A stretch of DNA of 57,757 nt from Flavobacteriales bacterium. GTDB taxonomy: Bacteria; Bacteroidota; Bacteroidia; Flavobacteriales_D; Crocinitomicaceae. Each line of letters starts with the position of its first letter. Position 1 is the stretch's first letter. Positions 1-7,949 of this stretch are shown here, one piece after another. Position numbers and translations under genes: made by a program. A model generated the notes under the pieces. That model saw nothing but the letters and a program-made list of their open reading frames with translations, had not been told where the DNA came from and made no database searches. Where the stretch lies: positions 1 through 57,757 of the forward strand of contig JABXHO010000011.1 in assembly GCA_013373595.1 (NCBI GenBank), in the 5' to 3' direction.

Positions 1-92
1 CTACCTATCCAACCTTGTGCCGCGCAGCGATCCGCGTCCTCATTGTTAAAAAACAACCTATGTACCTATATGTCCTATGCGGTTCAAACCAA

Positions 93-130
93 ACAATCCC
101 AACCTCACACAATCCCAACCTCAAACAATC
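93..130. repeat. Short tandem repeat, 16-base unit
   Basis: The unit ACAATCCCAACCTCAC occurs at 93-108, again at 109-124 with one change, and begins a third time at 125. It overlaps the stop codon of the thioesterase at 121. No gene is visible in bases 1-120. Confidence 0.6.
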
Positions 131-504
131 TTCATCGGATTCTTATCCTCGTCAATCGCCACAAAAGTAAATTCCCCTCGAATTGCTCTTTCGCGTTTCT
201 CAGAGTACATCTGCTCAATGTAAATATCCACCCGAATTTTCAAACTAGTATTTCCCAAGTAAGCGACCTTTCCCACCAATTCAATGATTGTTCCAGCCGG
301 AATAGGACGTTTGAAATCAATCCGGTCGCTACTCACCGTAACCATGCGTTGTCTACTAAATCGCGTAGCGGTGATAAAAGCCACTTCGTCCATCAATTGC
401 ATCGCAGTTCCTCCAAACAGCGTATCATAATGATTCGTTGTATTCGGGAAAACCGCCTTAAAAATGCGCGTTTCCGATTGTTGTATGCGTTCTTCTACTG
501 TCAT
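121..504 (-). CDS. Acyl-CoA thioesterase, hotdog fold, YciA/BACH type
   Basis: This 127-residue protein matches the short hotdog-fold acyl-CoA thioesterases, which hydrolyse acyl-CoA to free acid and CoA in the cytosol. The family signature is visible: an Asn followed by HYDTLFGG (residues 24-32), then MDE at 38-40 and SSDRIDF near 58-64, which form the catalytic loop and helix. Length is typical of the single-domain form. Its ATG overlaps the stop of the upstream PAS gene by four bases, so the two are probably translated together. The substrate chain length cannot be read from the sequence. Confidence 0.85.
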   Translation of the reverse strand: MTVEERIQQSETRIFKAVFPNTTNHYDTLFGGTAMQLMDEVAFITATRFSRQRMVTVSSDRIDFKRPIPAGTIIELVGKVAYLGNTSLKIRVDIYIEQMYSEKRERAIRGEFTFVAIDEDKNPMKIV

Positions 505-1091
505 TTTATTTCTCTTTCTAATGCTAAAAAGTGACTGATATTCCCATCTGCTTTCGAGAGCGGAAATACATTCAGTTCACACCTATATTCTGTTTGATTC
601 TTCGTGTAGTTAATCACCGATTCCGTGAAGGGCTTGCGTCGTTCAATGTGCGCTCGAATCTGCTTGCGTGTTTCCGGACAAGTATTTTTTCCTTGGAGAA
701 AACGAGGATTCTTTCCAAGGGCAAAGTCTGCAGAATAACCCGTCATTTCCGTAAAACCACGATCCACCCATTCAATAACTAAATCCGCATTCGTGAGCAC
801 AATGCCATCATAATTGGCGGTAATCAACGTAGTTGGATCGTTGGTCCAGTTGTGCGTTTTGTACAAAGATTTCAAGGTAGATAAATCTTTTGTCCGCAGG
901 ATTTCACGAACTGTATTGAAATAAGACTGTGTGAAGTATTCCCACGATAGTAATGGACTTGTCACATGCTTTTTCGCAGTAACTCGATTGGTAATTTTCT
1001 CCCTTTCCTGAAGAGATAACGAATCATAAAAAATGTCTAAACTCATCAGTTGAGTGGCATTCTTTTGCACGGGATATTTCTCTTTGTTCAT
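501..1091 (-). CDS. PAS (LOV-like) domain protein without the flavin-reactive cysteine
   Basis: This is a 196-residue soluble protein with one PAS domain from about residue 85 to the C-terminus and a helical N-terminal part without a clear family. The PAS core resembles LOV photosensor domains: the segment GKNPRFLQG (126-134) aligns with the LOV motif GxNCRFLQ, but Pro129 replaces the cysteine that forms the flavin adduct. Classical LOV photochemistry is therefore not expected, although flavin or another ligand may still bind. There is no kinase, cyclase or DNA-binding output domain. It lies about 170 bases behind a cobalamin riboswitch and overlaps the thioesterase gene by four bases. Confidence 0.75.
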   Translation of the reverse strand: MNKEKYPVQKNATQLMSLDIFYDSLSLQEREKITNRVTAKKHVTSPLLSWEYFTQSYFNTVREILRTKDLSTLKSLYKTHNWTNDPTTLITANYDGIVLTNADLVIEWVDRGFTEMTGYSADFALGKNPRFLQGKNTCPETRKQIRAHIERRKPFTESVINYTKNQTEYRCELNVFPLSKADGNISHFLALEREIK

Positions 1092-1261
1092 GTTGCTTCC
1101 TTTTTATTCACGAGATAAAACAGAAACTCTTTGCTTTTTTCAGAATTCGTGAAGAGAAATAATAGGGGATAAGCCAGTTTAGTCCACACCAAATAGATGG
1201 GGCGTTCACTTCAATATCCAACCTGACACTCACTTCAATCCACGAAAGCACAGTCAATACA

Positions 1262-1420
1262 GAACAGGCAGGTCTCCTGGCTTGTAGCAGTTCTGCCATC
1301 CTTCCCGCTTACGCAGTGGATACAATTGGCAGTTCCTTATTCGCTACTTACAGTTGCGGGACAGCTTGCGATTTACACACAATTCCCTTTTCATTTACAC
1401 TTAAGTAAAACCTCTCTGGT
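1262..1420 (-). promoter_or_regulatory. Class I cobalamin (adenosylcobalamin) riboswitch
   Basis: Read on the minus strand, the conserved landmarks appear in order. There is an AAAGGGAA box near 1383-1392, then GCTGTCCCGCAACTGTAA near 1350-1366, CCACTGC and GCGGGAAGG near 1297-1318, and the 3' signature AGCCAGGAGACCTGCC near 1267-1283. These are the core elements of the class I cobalamin riboswitch, which normally represses vitamin B12 uptake or synthesis genes, or metE and nrd-type genes. The first downstream gene on this strand is the PAS protein. No TonB receptor or cobalamin gene is in reach. Confidence 0.93.
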
Positions 1421-1559
1421 TGATGAAATACAGTAAAGAACTTCAGAGCAAAGGTATGGAATTACTTTGTGTTGGGTGTCGTTGATGAATGTGTTTGATC
1501 GTTTTTTTGTCTGATCCCCATTTTCCACCAAAACCCTATCATTTCCACTCGAATATTCC

Positions 1560-1567
1560 TATCTTTG
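1560..1567 (+). promoter_or_regulatory. Promoter -7 box of ffh
   Basis: TATCTTTG matches the Bacteroidota -7 consensus TAnnTTTG and ends 20 bases before the chosen ffh ATG at 1588. Its position rules out the in-frame start further upstream at 1489. Confidence 0.65.
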
Positions 1568-1587
1568 TCCTCCCAAAACAAATACAC

Positions 1588-2937
1588 ATGTTTGAAAATT
1601 TATCCGAGAAGTTTGATAGAGCGTTTAAAGTCCTCAAAGGACAAGGGCAAATCTCTGAAATCAATGTTGCTGAAACACTAAAAGAAGTACGTCGTGCCCT
1701 TTTGGATGCCGATGTGAACTTCAAAACGGCGAAAGAATTTACCAACACGGTAAAAGAAAAAGCACTCGGACGTGATGTATTGACAACGGTTTCACCGGGA
1801 CAGTTGATGGTTAAAATCTGTCACGAAGAATTGGTGAACCTGATGGGGTCTGAGCAGGTAGACATTGACATCAAAGGAAATCCTGGAATTATCTTGATGT
1901 CTGGTTTGCAAGGTTCGGGTAAAACGACCTTCACAGGAAAATTGGGGAATTACCTCAAAACCAAAAAAGGGAAGAAGCCATTGATGGTTGCCTGTGACGT
2001 TTACCGTCCTGCGGCGATTGATCAGTTGCACGTTTTGGGAGAGCAATTGGGAATCGAAGTATACTCAAACAAAGAAGAGAAAAATCCTGTAGCCATCGCA
2101 CAAGCTGCCATTCAGCACGCGAAAAGCAACGGTTTCAATGTTGTAATTGTCGATACAGCTGGACGTTTGGCCGTTGACGAACAAATGATGGCGGAGATCG
2201 AAGAAGTAAAACGCTCGATCCAACCAACAGAAACGTTGTTCGTAGTCGATTCGATGACAGGACAAGATGCGGTAAACACAGCGAAGACATTCGACGAGCG
2301 TATCGATTTTGACGGAGTAATCCTAACGAAGTTAGACGGTGATACACGAGGTGGAGCAGCGTTGTCGATCAAGTCGGTGGTAAACAAGCCAATCAAATTT
2401 GTCGGAACAGGAGAGAAGATGGATGCACTGGATGTGTTCTATCCTTCACGTATGGCCGATCGTATTCTCGGAATGGGAGACGTTGTTTCCTTGGTAGAGC
2501 GAGCGCAAGAACAATTCGACGAAGAAGAAGCACGTAAGCTTCAAAAGAAAATTCAGAAGAACCAATTCGACTTCAACGATTTCCTCGGACAACTTCAACA
2601 AGTGAAGAAAATGGGGAACGTGAAGGACCTCATGGGAATGCTTCCAGGAATGGGGAAAGCCATGAAAGATGTCGATATCAAAGACGACGCTTTCAAGCAC
2701 ATCGAGGCAATCATTTATTCAATGACACCCGAAGAACGTTCGAGTCCGCAAATCATTAATGGTCCGCGTAAAAATCGTATCGCGAAAGGAAGTGGACGTA
2801 GCATGCAAGAGGTAAACAAACTCATGAAGCAGTTCGGTGACACCAAAAAAATGATGAAAATGATGTCCAACCCGAAGAACATGCGCCAAATGATGCGTCA
2901 GTTCAAAGGAATGGGCGGCCCAGGAATGGGAATGTAA
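1588..2937 (+). CDS. ffh: Signal recognition particle protein Ffh (SRP54)
   Basis: Ffh binds signal peptides emerging from the ribosome and delivers them with FtsY to the Sec translocon. The 449 residues comprise an N domain starting MFENLSEKFDRA, a GTPase G domain with P-loop GLQGSGKTT (about 106-114), DTAGR (about 189-193) and TKLDGDTRGG. After these comes a methionine-rich M domain with MTPEER and the RNA-binding segment GSGRSMQEVNKL. I start at 1588 because the family begins there and a TATCTTTG promoter box lies just upstream. The partner 4.5S RNA gene was not recognised in this window. Confidence 0.97.
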   Translation: MFENLSEKFDRAFKVLKGQGQISEINVAETLKEVRRALLDADVNFKTAKEFTNTVKEKALGRDVLTTVSPGQLMVKICHEELVNLMGSEQVDIDIKGNPGIILMSGLQGSGKTTFTGKLGNYLKTKKGKKPLMVACDVYRPAAIDQLHVLGEQLGIEVYSNKEEKNPVAIAQAAIQHAKSNGFNVVIVDTAGRLAVDEQMMAEIEEVKRSIQPTETLFVVDSMTGQDAVNTAKTFDERIDFDGVILTKLDGDTRGGAALSIKSVVNKPIKFVGTGEKMDALDVFYPSRMADRILGMGDVVSLVERAQEQFDEEEARKLQKKIQKNQFDFNDFLGQLQQVKKMGNVKDLMGMLPGMGKAMKDVDIKDDAFKHIEAIIYSMTPEERSSPQIINGPRKNRIAKGSGRSMQEVNKLMKQFGDTKKMMKMMSNPKNMRQMMRQFKGMGGPGMGM

Positions 2938-3107
2938 TCATTGAGCGACTGAGAGCTTCGAAGTCCGCTGTACCAGTTCGAAAGTGTCATTTGAGCTCAT
3001 GGAGTACACTGAGAATCACTTACTGTATATCCAAATGCCCATGTATCAAAGTGCTCAAGTACTCAAACTAATTATCTTTCAATTTTAAATCAGTCTAATA
3101 ATAATTT

Positions 3108-3212
3108 GGGCGTTCCTCCGACGGCTTCTTCAGCACGTCGCAGTCGGGTCTTTCGTTGCAAGTACCGCCTATCATTCTGATGTCGGTAGCTTTCCTCTTC
3201 AACCCCTAACGC
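3108..3212. repeat. GGGCGTT...AACGC structured repeat, copy A
   Basis: This intergenic element begins GGGCGTTCC and ends TCAACCCCTAACGC, so its ends are complementary (GCGTT/AACGC). A second copy with the same ends and the internal blocks GTCGGG and GTAGCTTTCC/GAGCTTTCC lies at 31236-31345. It sits in the 734-base gene-poor stretch behind ffh. I see nothing coding in 2938-3107 or 3213-3345. Confidence 0.65.
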
Positions 3213-3345
3213 GGACAATCGTTTTATAAAAAATTGATGTCGCTAAGCGCTGAAGTGAATGTATACGCAAATATCCCCTGAGCAGGGGAGAGTGTCCTCC
3301 TCGAATTATTCGTTGTTTTATGTAATAATGATTAATCACAACAGT

Positions 3346-3520
3346 ATGAAAAAGTTTAAAGCATTAAGCACTCAGGAAATGAGTAAAATCCATGGAGGGG
3401 AAGACGTTGGAAGGAGAAACATTTATGGGAGCCGGATACGAAAATGGTAGACACTACATCATCGTAGATACAGGAACGGCTTGCGTAAAGCGATACCAAC
3501 CTTGTGCTTTCGAGCACTAA
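3346..3520 (+). pseudogene. Double-glycine-leader peptide (bacteriocin/RiPP-like precursor), frame-broken
   Basis: The reading frame starts MKKFKALSTQEMSKIHGG, which has the form of the Bacteroidota double-glycine leaders removed by C39-type ABC exporters. In this frame it ends after 34 residues at 3450. If one A of the AA at 3411-3412 is dropped, the frame continues to a stop at 3518-3520. It then gives a core rich in Gly, Tyr and Cys, with GGETFMGAGYENG and ending ACVKRYQPCAFEH. A strong terminator follows at 3544, which supports a real transcription unit. Either the gene is a pseudogene, the frame is shifted during translation, or there is a base-call error. No exporter or modifying enzyme is adjacent. 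Confidence 0.55.
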
Positions 3521-3543
3521 ATAGAATTTGATTATTCTGTAGA

Positions 3544-3590
3544 AGTCAGTGCGTTGTAGTCAATATATCGCACTGACTGTTATTTTGTCT
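3544..3590 (+). terminator. Intrinsic terminator behind the double-glycine peptide
   Basis: AGTCAGTGCG (3544-3553) pairs perfectly with CGCACTGACT (3569-3578) and is followed by GTTATTTTGT. Confidence 0.7.
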
Positions 3591-3671
3591 AGTTATCAAA
3601 TCTTTGCAGTTATCTATTGACATCGTCCAATCAATCTCGTAAATTTAGAATCTAATTTAAACACTATCATT

Positions 3672-3962
3672 ATGGCTTTATCAGCACAAGAACTAGAAAT
3701 GCTCAAATCGAACTCCCTGAACCTACACAATGCGAAAGCAATTGGTGATATGATTAACAACGATTTGACGGCAGGTGGAATTTTCGATAATGCAGAGGAG
3801 GAAGATTTCTCAAATCCAGACATCGAAGCGTTTAAGAATAAGTATTGCGGATGGTGGCCCATCGCACGCATCTTATTGAACTTGGCGAAAATCTTCACGA
3901 AAAAGAAAGGAGATCGTGTTCTGAATGAAATGATCAAACTCGGAGACGAAGTGTGTAAGTAA
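3672..3962 (+). CDS. Small hypothetical protein with amphipathic C-terminal half
   Basis: I do not recognise this 96-residue protein. The N-terminal half is polar and helical, with LSAQELEMLKSN at the start. An AGG at about residues 34-36 is followed by a very acidic stretch (AEEEDF). The C-terminal half, from CGWWPIARILLNLAKIF to the final VCK, is amphipathic and basic, with one Cys at each end. There is no signal peptide. It has its own ATG with an AT-rich upstream region and a good terminator immediately downstream. Its position beside the double-glycine peptide may suggest a related small secreted or immunity role, but that is a guess. Confidence 0.6.
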   Translation: MALSAQELEMLKSNSLNLHNAKAIGDMINNDLTAGGIFDNAEEEDFSNPDIEAFKNKYCGWWPIARILLNLAKIFTKKKGDRVLNEMIKLGDEVCK

Positions 3963-3994
3963 TTCGCAAAGAATTCGAAAAGAGAATAATTGAA

Positions 3995-4017
3995 GGAGTG
4001 CATTGCGCTCCTTTTTT
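3995..4017 (+). terminator. Intrinsic terminator
   Basis: GGAGTGC (3995-4001) pairs with GCGCTCC (4005-4011) around an ATT loop and is followed by six T. It closes the 96-residue gene and lies next to the stop of the convergent potassium channel gene. Confidence 0.8.
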
Positions 4018-4018
4018 G

Positions 4019-5374
4019 TTACACTGCTAAATCGTCAGGCCGGGCTTTTGCTAATTTTTCCTTTCGCTGGTGCAACAGGGCAAATCCGAAGGTTAATACG
4101 CCTACGCGACCGATAAACATCAAAATGACAACAAGGATCTTACCCAGACTGGTTAAATCCGGCGTTATCCCAATACTCAAGCCAACAGTTCCTAAGGCAG
4201 AAGCGACCTCGAATAGCAAATGATCGAATGAGAAATCTTCGGTGTACGAAAGCAGAAAGGAGAAGAAAAAGATCAAACTTGTGTACAACATAAAAGTAGA
4301 TGTAGCTACATAGATTCGATCGAAGGGAATCAATCGATTTAAAAAAGTGATTTTTTTCTGACCGAATAAACGACTTTTAAGAATGGAAAACATTGCTGTT
4401 AAGGTGGTGATTTTCATTCCTCCCGCAGTTCCTGAAGGCGATGCACCAATATACATAAGGAAGGTAAGAAGCAATAAAATTGGCAGCGATACTTCGCTAA
4501 TAGGAATGGTGTTAAAACCAACCGTAGTCATGGAAGTCATGGCCTGAAAAAATGAAGTCATCAAGGGGGCTTTCGTACCGAGTGTAGACGTTGGTTCTGT
4601 CACGTAAATGAGTAAAGTACCCAAGAACAGAAGGACTAAAAAGCCGTAAACAATGATTTTTGTGGTAAAGGAAATTTCTTTCGATCTACCAGTAATGCGG
4701 TACCATAAATCAGTAATCACAATGAACCCAAGCGAGCCAGCAATGGATAATACAGAAATGATCGTATTCACAAAAGTGTTGTCATGATAACCTTCAAAAC
4801 TATCGTTGAAGAGCCCAAATCCTGCCGTACAAAAAGAGGAAACACTATGGAAAATGGAATACCAAATGGCTTGAAATGTTCCCATTCCCGATTCAGAAAA
4901 AGCAATATAGAAGAAAATGGCTCCGAGGGTTTCCATAATCAACGTAAAAACGATCACGCTCTTGATGAAATCTTTTATTTTGATGGTGTTGGGAAGTGTA
5001 AATTCTGCGCCAATTACGCGACTGTGCCAATTCGTTAATTTTTTTGTTGTGAAAATCAAATAGTAGGTGGTGAGCGTCATGTAACCGATACCTCCAATTT
5101 GAATCAGCGACATAATGATAAACTGCCCGAAAAAATTGTAAGAGTCACTAATACTCACAGTAACAAGTCCAGTTGTAGAAATGGCCGATGTCGAAATGAA
5201 TAGGTTATCGAGGAACGATACGTCTGTTTTGTGAAAAAAGGGAATAGACAATAAGCCAAACCCGATCAGCGTGTAGAGAAAAAATCCCCAAACTAAGTTC
5301 AGTTGCGGCGATTTGGTTATTCGCAATTTTTGATACCACTTTGTGAGCTGTTTGTAAAATGTACCTTTCACCAC
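4019..5374 (-). CDS. ktrB: TrkH/KtrB-family potassium uptake channel subunit
   Basis: This is an integral membrane K+ (or Na+/K+) channel subunit of the Trk/Ktr family, built from four membrane-pore-membrane repeats. The four selectivity filters can be read in order as STTGL, CTAGF, TTVGF and GTVGL, all with the conserved central glycine. The protein is about 451 residues. No ATG is available near the N-terminus: the likely starts are GTG at 5374 or 5371, or TTG at 5401, and I chose GTG. The cytosolic NAD-binding partner (KtrA/TrkA) is not adjacent, so it must be elsewhere or the subunit works without it. Confidence 0.88.
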   Translation of the reverse strand: MVKGTFYKQLTKWYQKLRITKSPQLNLVWGFFLYTLIGFGLLSIPFFHKTDVSFLDNLFISTSAISTTGLVTVSISDSYNFFGQFIIMSLIQIGGIGYMTLTTYYLIFTTKKLTNWHSRVIGAEFTLPNTIKIKDFIKSVIVFTLIMETLGAIFFYIAFSESGMGTFQAIWYSIFHSVSSFCTAGFGLFNDSFEGYHDNTFVNTIISVLSIAGSLGFIVITDLWYRITGRSKEISFTTKIIVYGFLVLLFLGTLLIYVTEPTSTLGTKAPLMTSFFQAMTSMTTVGFNTIPISEVSLPILLLLTFLMYIGASPSGTAGGMKITTLTAMFSILKSRLFGQKKITFLNRLIPFDRIYVATSTFMLYTSLIFFFSFLLSYTEDFSFDHLLFEVASALGTVGLSIGITPDLTSLGKILVVILMFIGRVGVLTFGFALLHQRKEKLAKARPDDLAV

Positions 5375-5569
5375 GATATGATGTTTTTTGAAACAGCACA
5401 ATTCAAACCAGTAAAATCAGATACCGATACTGTTTCGATCACCGAAAGGTAATTCAAATTCCTTGAAAGGTGTACTTTTTGACAAAAGTCTTACGAAAAG
5501 TTGAGAATTTTCTGATTCATTAGGAGCGAATGATCACGTATTATGCTCTATCTGGATAGGGAACCACTT

Positions 5570-6196
5570 TTAGTCCTCACTCGGCATGTCCTCAAATTCA
5601 TCATCAAGCTCTTCTTCGTACTTTTTCATGAGTTCTTCACGTTCCTTTCGCTTGTTTTCCAGTTGCTGAATATATTCTTCAGGATGATTCAATAAAGTAT
5701 CACTTAACTCAAGCATAGCATCGGTTTGAAGTTGGTAAAGAGAATCATTTTCCGGGTAATCAAAATAGAAGTATTTGTTCTCCTTGTACCATGTACCACT
5801 GAATTTTAATACATGGGCAAAGTTTTCTAGGTTTTCCTGGAGATGAGGAGTCACAACGGAGCCAAAAATAGATGAAAAACTTCCTGCCAGCGCTCCGTCA
5901 GCACTTGCTTCGTAGTTCGGATTTGTTTTGTTGTACAAACGATATCGGTTTCGTGCAATCAGATACACAACGGCTGCTTCATTCAACATACTATCTCGAT
6001 AGAACGAGCCACAAATGGTATAAAGCTGGGCGGGATGAAGTTTGTTGGCATATTCTAAGGAATCAGAAAGCGTTTTATCGAAAACACCAACGGCAATTTC
6101 ATCCGAGTAGTACCGCGATTTGAGTGTTTGTGTAGAATCTTGACCGAAAGCGGTAGCTGTCAAGCAGCAAAAAAGTAAAAGTGTGAACGTTCTCAT
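5570..6196 (-). CDS. Secreted hypothetical protein with charged C-terminal coiled coil
   Basis: I cannot assign a family. The 208 residues begin with a signal peptide (MRTFTLLLFCCLTATAFGQ) that ends in a typical AFGQ cleavage region. The middle is helical, and the last 40 residues are a highly charged Lys/Glu helix (KRKEREELMKKYEEEL) ending in an acidic tail. It is followed on the same strand, after 30 bases, by the upstream DUF2452 gene, so the two may be cotranscribed. A periplasmic location is likely. Confidence 0.7.
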   Translation of the reverse strand: MRTFTLLLFCCLTATAFGQDSTQTLKSRYYSDEIAVGVFDKTLSDSLEYANKLHPAQLYTICGSFYRDSMLNEAAVVYLIARNRYRLYNKTNPNYEASADGALAGSFSSIFGSVVTPHLQENLENFAHVLKFSGTWYKENKYFYFDYPENDSLYQLQTDAMLELSDTLLNHPEEYIQQLENKRKEREELMKKYEEELDDEFEDMPSED

Positions 6197-6226
6197 TTGG
6201 AAACCGGTTGATATGAAATTGGATAA

Positions 6227-6691
6227 CTACTTCTCGTTTCCAAAATCAAAGTCGTCATTCTTATCCAGAATGTCCCAGGTATGATCAGCGAGGAGTCGCA
6301 CTGTTGCCACAAACTCAAAGCTTTTCTTAGATCGTCCCCATTGGTCGGGCGCAATCAGCGATAATAAAAAGGACGTATCTTCTTTTTCGTAGAGATGATA
6401 CACATGATTAATCAGTGGTTCAAAACGCATTTCAGCACCGTAAATAATTTCGGAGATGACTTTGCGATCATTGAGTTGCTTCGCTTGATCCGCCAACAAT
6501 TGCATTTGCTGATAAATCTGGCTCAATTGCATGTCCGTTTGGTGTTCCATGGCGGCAATAGCATTGCCTTTTACACGCCCTTGATCTTCAGGTTTCACAA
6601 CGGCAGATCCAGCGTGATGCGGATATTCTAACGAACTTGGATTCTCCGTAATTTTATCGGGGTCTATCGGATTTTCAAACTTTTCTGACAT
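6227..6691 (-). CDS. DUF2452 family protein
   Basis: This 154-residue protein matches DUF2452, an uncharacterised family common in Bacteroidota. Features visible are the N-terminal PHHAGSAVVKPEDQGRVKG segment, a helical centre with Gln-rich MQLSQIYQQMQLLADQA, and a conserved C-terminal APDQWGRS motif followed by ATVRLLADHTW. There is no signal peptide or membrane segment, so it is probably cytosolic. Its function is unknown. Confidence 0.8.
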   Translation of the reverse strand: MSEKFENPIDPDKITENPSSLEYPHHAGSAVVKPEDQGRVKGNAIAAMEHQTDMQLSQIYQQMQLLADQAKQLNDRKVISEIIYGAEMRFEPLINHVYHLYEKEDTSFLLSLIAPDQWGRSKKSFEFVATVRLLADHTWDILDKNDDFDFGNEK

Positions 6692-6741
6692 AGTATAAAG
6701 TTACGAAAACTCCCTCTAATATTTAGAACGAAACGAGAATC

Positions 6742-7077
6742 TTATTGGATATTGCGCACGCGCTCGGCGGAGTCAGATTTTGTTAGAGACAAGCGGATAA
6801 TACTCGGCTCAATGGCGAACAAATCGTGAGGAACACTTCCTTCAAGCGAGATAATATCACCCGAAAGCAATCGAAATTTCTCACCATTCACACCAAAGTC
6901 AATCTCTCCGCTAAGTAATTGAACCATAATAGGGAAGGGTGTTTGATGCTCTTTCATTTCTTGCTCTCTATCCAGTGCAATTCGAATTTCTTTGCTGACT
7001 TCCGTATCGAGCATAACATCAATTTTGGGTTTTGTTTCGTTGTAGGAAACATTCGAAAGGAAAGAAGCTCTTTTCAT
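6742..7077 (-). CDS. Cupin-domain protein
   Basis: This is a small single-domain cupin of 111 residues. The beta-barrel pattern is visible as HQTPFPIMVQLLSGEIDFGVNG followed by LLSGDIISLEGSVPHDLFA, with His and Glu candidates for a metal site. Such proteins bind small ligands or act as simple dioxygenase-like enzymes; the ligand is not evident. I take the ATG at 7077 (MKRASFLSN) rather than the in-frame TTG at 7101. It follows the hydrolase gene by 24 bases, so a two-gene operon is likely. Confidence 0.8.
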   Translation of the reverse strand: MKRASFLSNVSYNETKPKIDVMLDTEVSKEIRIALDREQEMKEHQTPFPIMVQLLSGEIDFGVNGEKFRLLSGDIISLEGSVPHDLFAIEPSIIRLSLTKSDSAERVRNIQ

Positions 7078-7101
7078 AGTGGTCGTGTTCAATTGGTTCA
7101 A

Positions 7102-7878
7102 TTAAATGTACGAAATGTGATTTGAAAAGAAGGAGGAAATCGCTGAAATAATGTGGTCTTTTTGTTCTAAATGCGGATGATGTCCACAGTTATTGAGTAG
7201 GAGAGAGGAACCGTTCTTATAGTTGGATTCAATCAATTTGAGTTGCTTTTCGGTACCGTATTGATCATCTTTTCCCTGAATAAAAAGAGCGGGCGTTTGT
7301 GATCCGATCTCTGAAGTAATGTTCCAATTTTGAAATTCATCCGCTAGCCAAATGTCCGCCCATGCCTTAAATAATGCATCCGTCTTTTCTCCGTGATACT
7401 TCTTCAATCCATCTAGTTTTCCTCGCTGATACGCAACAATAGCTGGTTGAATGCCGGCAACAGTTTCTGTCTCATTGATAACGTGTGCGGCCATGGTTAT
7501 CATTCCAGCTACGCGTTCAGGATAAACATGATCGAAGAGGAGTGAAATTGTACCACCGTCGGAATGACCAATAAGCAGTATCTGTTTGGTTGAGGGAATT
7601 ACGGAATTTACAAATGCGGGCAATTCCTCGAGCGCATAGTGGTGCAAATAATGTTCATCTCGCTTTTCTGTCAGCGGACTGGAGTTGCCATGACCTTGAC
7701 GTTCGTACACAATACCTTGAATCCCCAATGAATCGCATAATTCCTTTGGAAAGGATTTCCATTGACCAATACTCCCGAGCGCTTCGTGAATAAACAGGGC
7801 AACGATGCTTTCATTGGTCATTTGCTGAGGATGAATTTCCTGATAGCTGAGTTGGAGGTTTCCGATAGATGCAATCAT
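7102..7878 (-). CDS. Alpha/beta-hydrolase
   Basis: A 258-residue cytosolic alpha/beta-hydrolase. The catalytic triad can be placed: the nucleophile elbow GHSDGG (Ser near residue 105), the acid in GKDDQYG near residue 203, and the His in NCGHHPHLEQ near residue 233. The oxyanion region FIHEALGS and the YERQGHGNS loop also fit the family. The substrate is not readable. It is the first gene of a short minus-strand unit with the cupin gene and starts just behind the efp terminator. Confidence 0.85.
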   Translation of the reverse strand: MIASIGNLQLSYQEIHPQQMTNESIVALFIHEALGSIGQWKSFPKELCDSLGIQGIVYERQGHGNSSPLTEKRDEHYLHHYALEELPAFVNSVIPSTKQILLIGHSDGGTISLLFDHVYPERVAGMITMAAHVINETETVAGIQPAIVAYQRGKLDGLKKYHGEKTDALFKAWADIWLADEFQNWNITSEIGSQTPALFIQGKDDQYGTEKQLKLIESNYKNGSSLLLNNCGHHPHLEQKDHIISAISSFFSNHISYI

Positions 7879-7884
7879 TCCTAA

Positions 7885-7924
7885 AAAGAAAACTTCCAGC
7901 TTCGAGTGAATCGAAGTGGAAGTT
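7885..7924 (-). terminator. Intrinsic terminator of efp
   Basis: On the minus strand AACTTCCACTTCGA pairs with TCGAAGCTGGAAGTT and is followed by TTCTTTTT. It separates efp from the hydrolase gene that starts at 7878. Confidence 0.8.
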
Positions 7925-7949
7925 CTATATATGTGTTCAATAAGTTGAA

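Noticed and set aside
43-534. Long plus-strand open frame opposite the thioesterase gene
   Set aside because: It is the antisense shadow of a well-supported minus-strand gene and has no family match or composition of its own.
1108-1299. Open frame of 63 codons on the minus strand behind the riboswitch
   Set aside because: Its first part is the riboswitch 3' signature itself, so it is a structural-RNA artefact.
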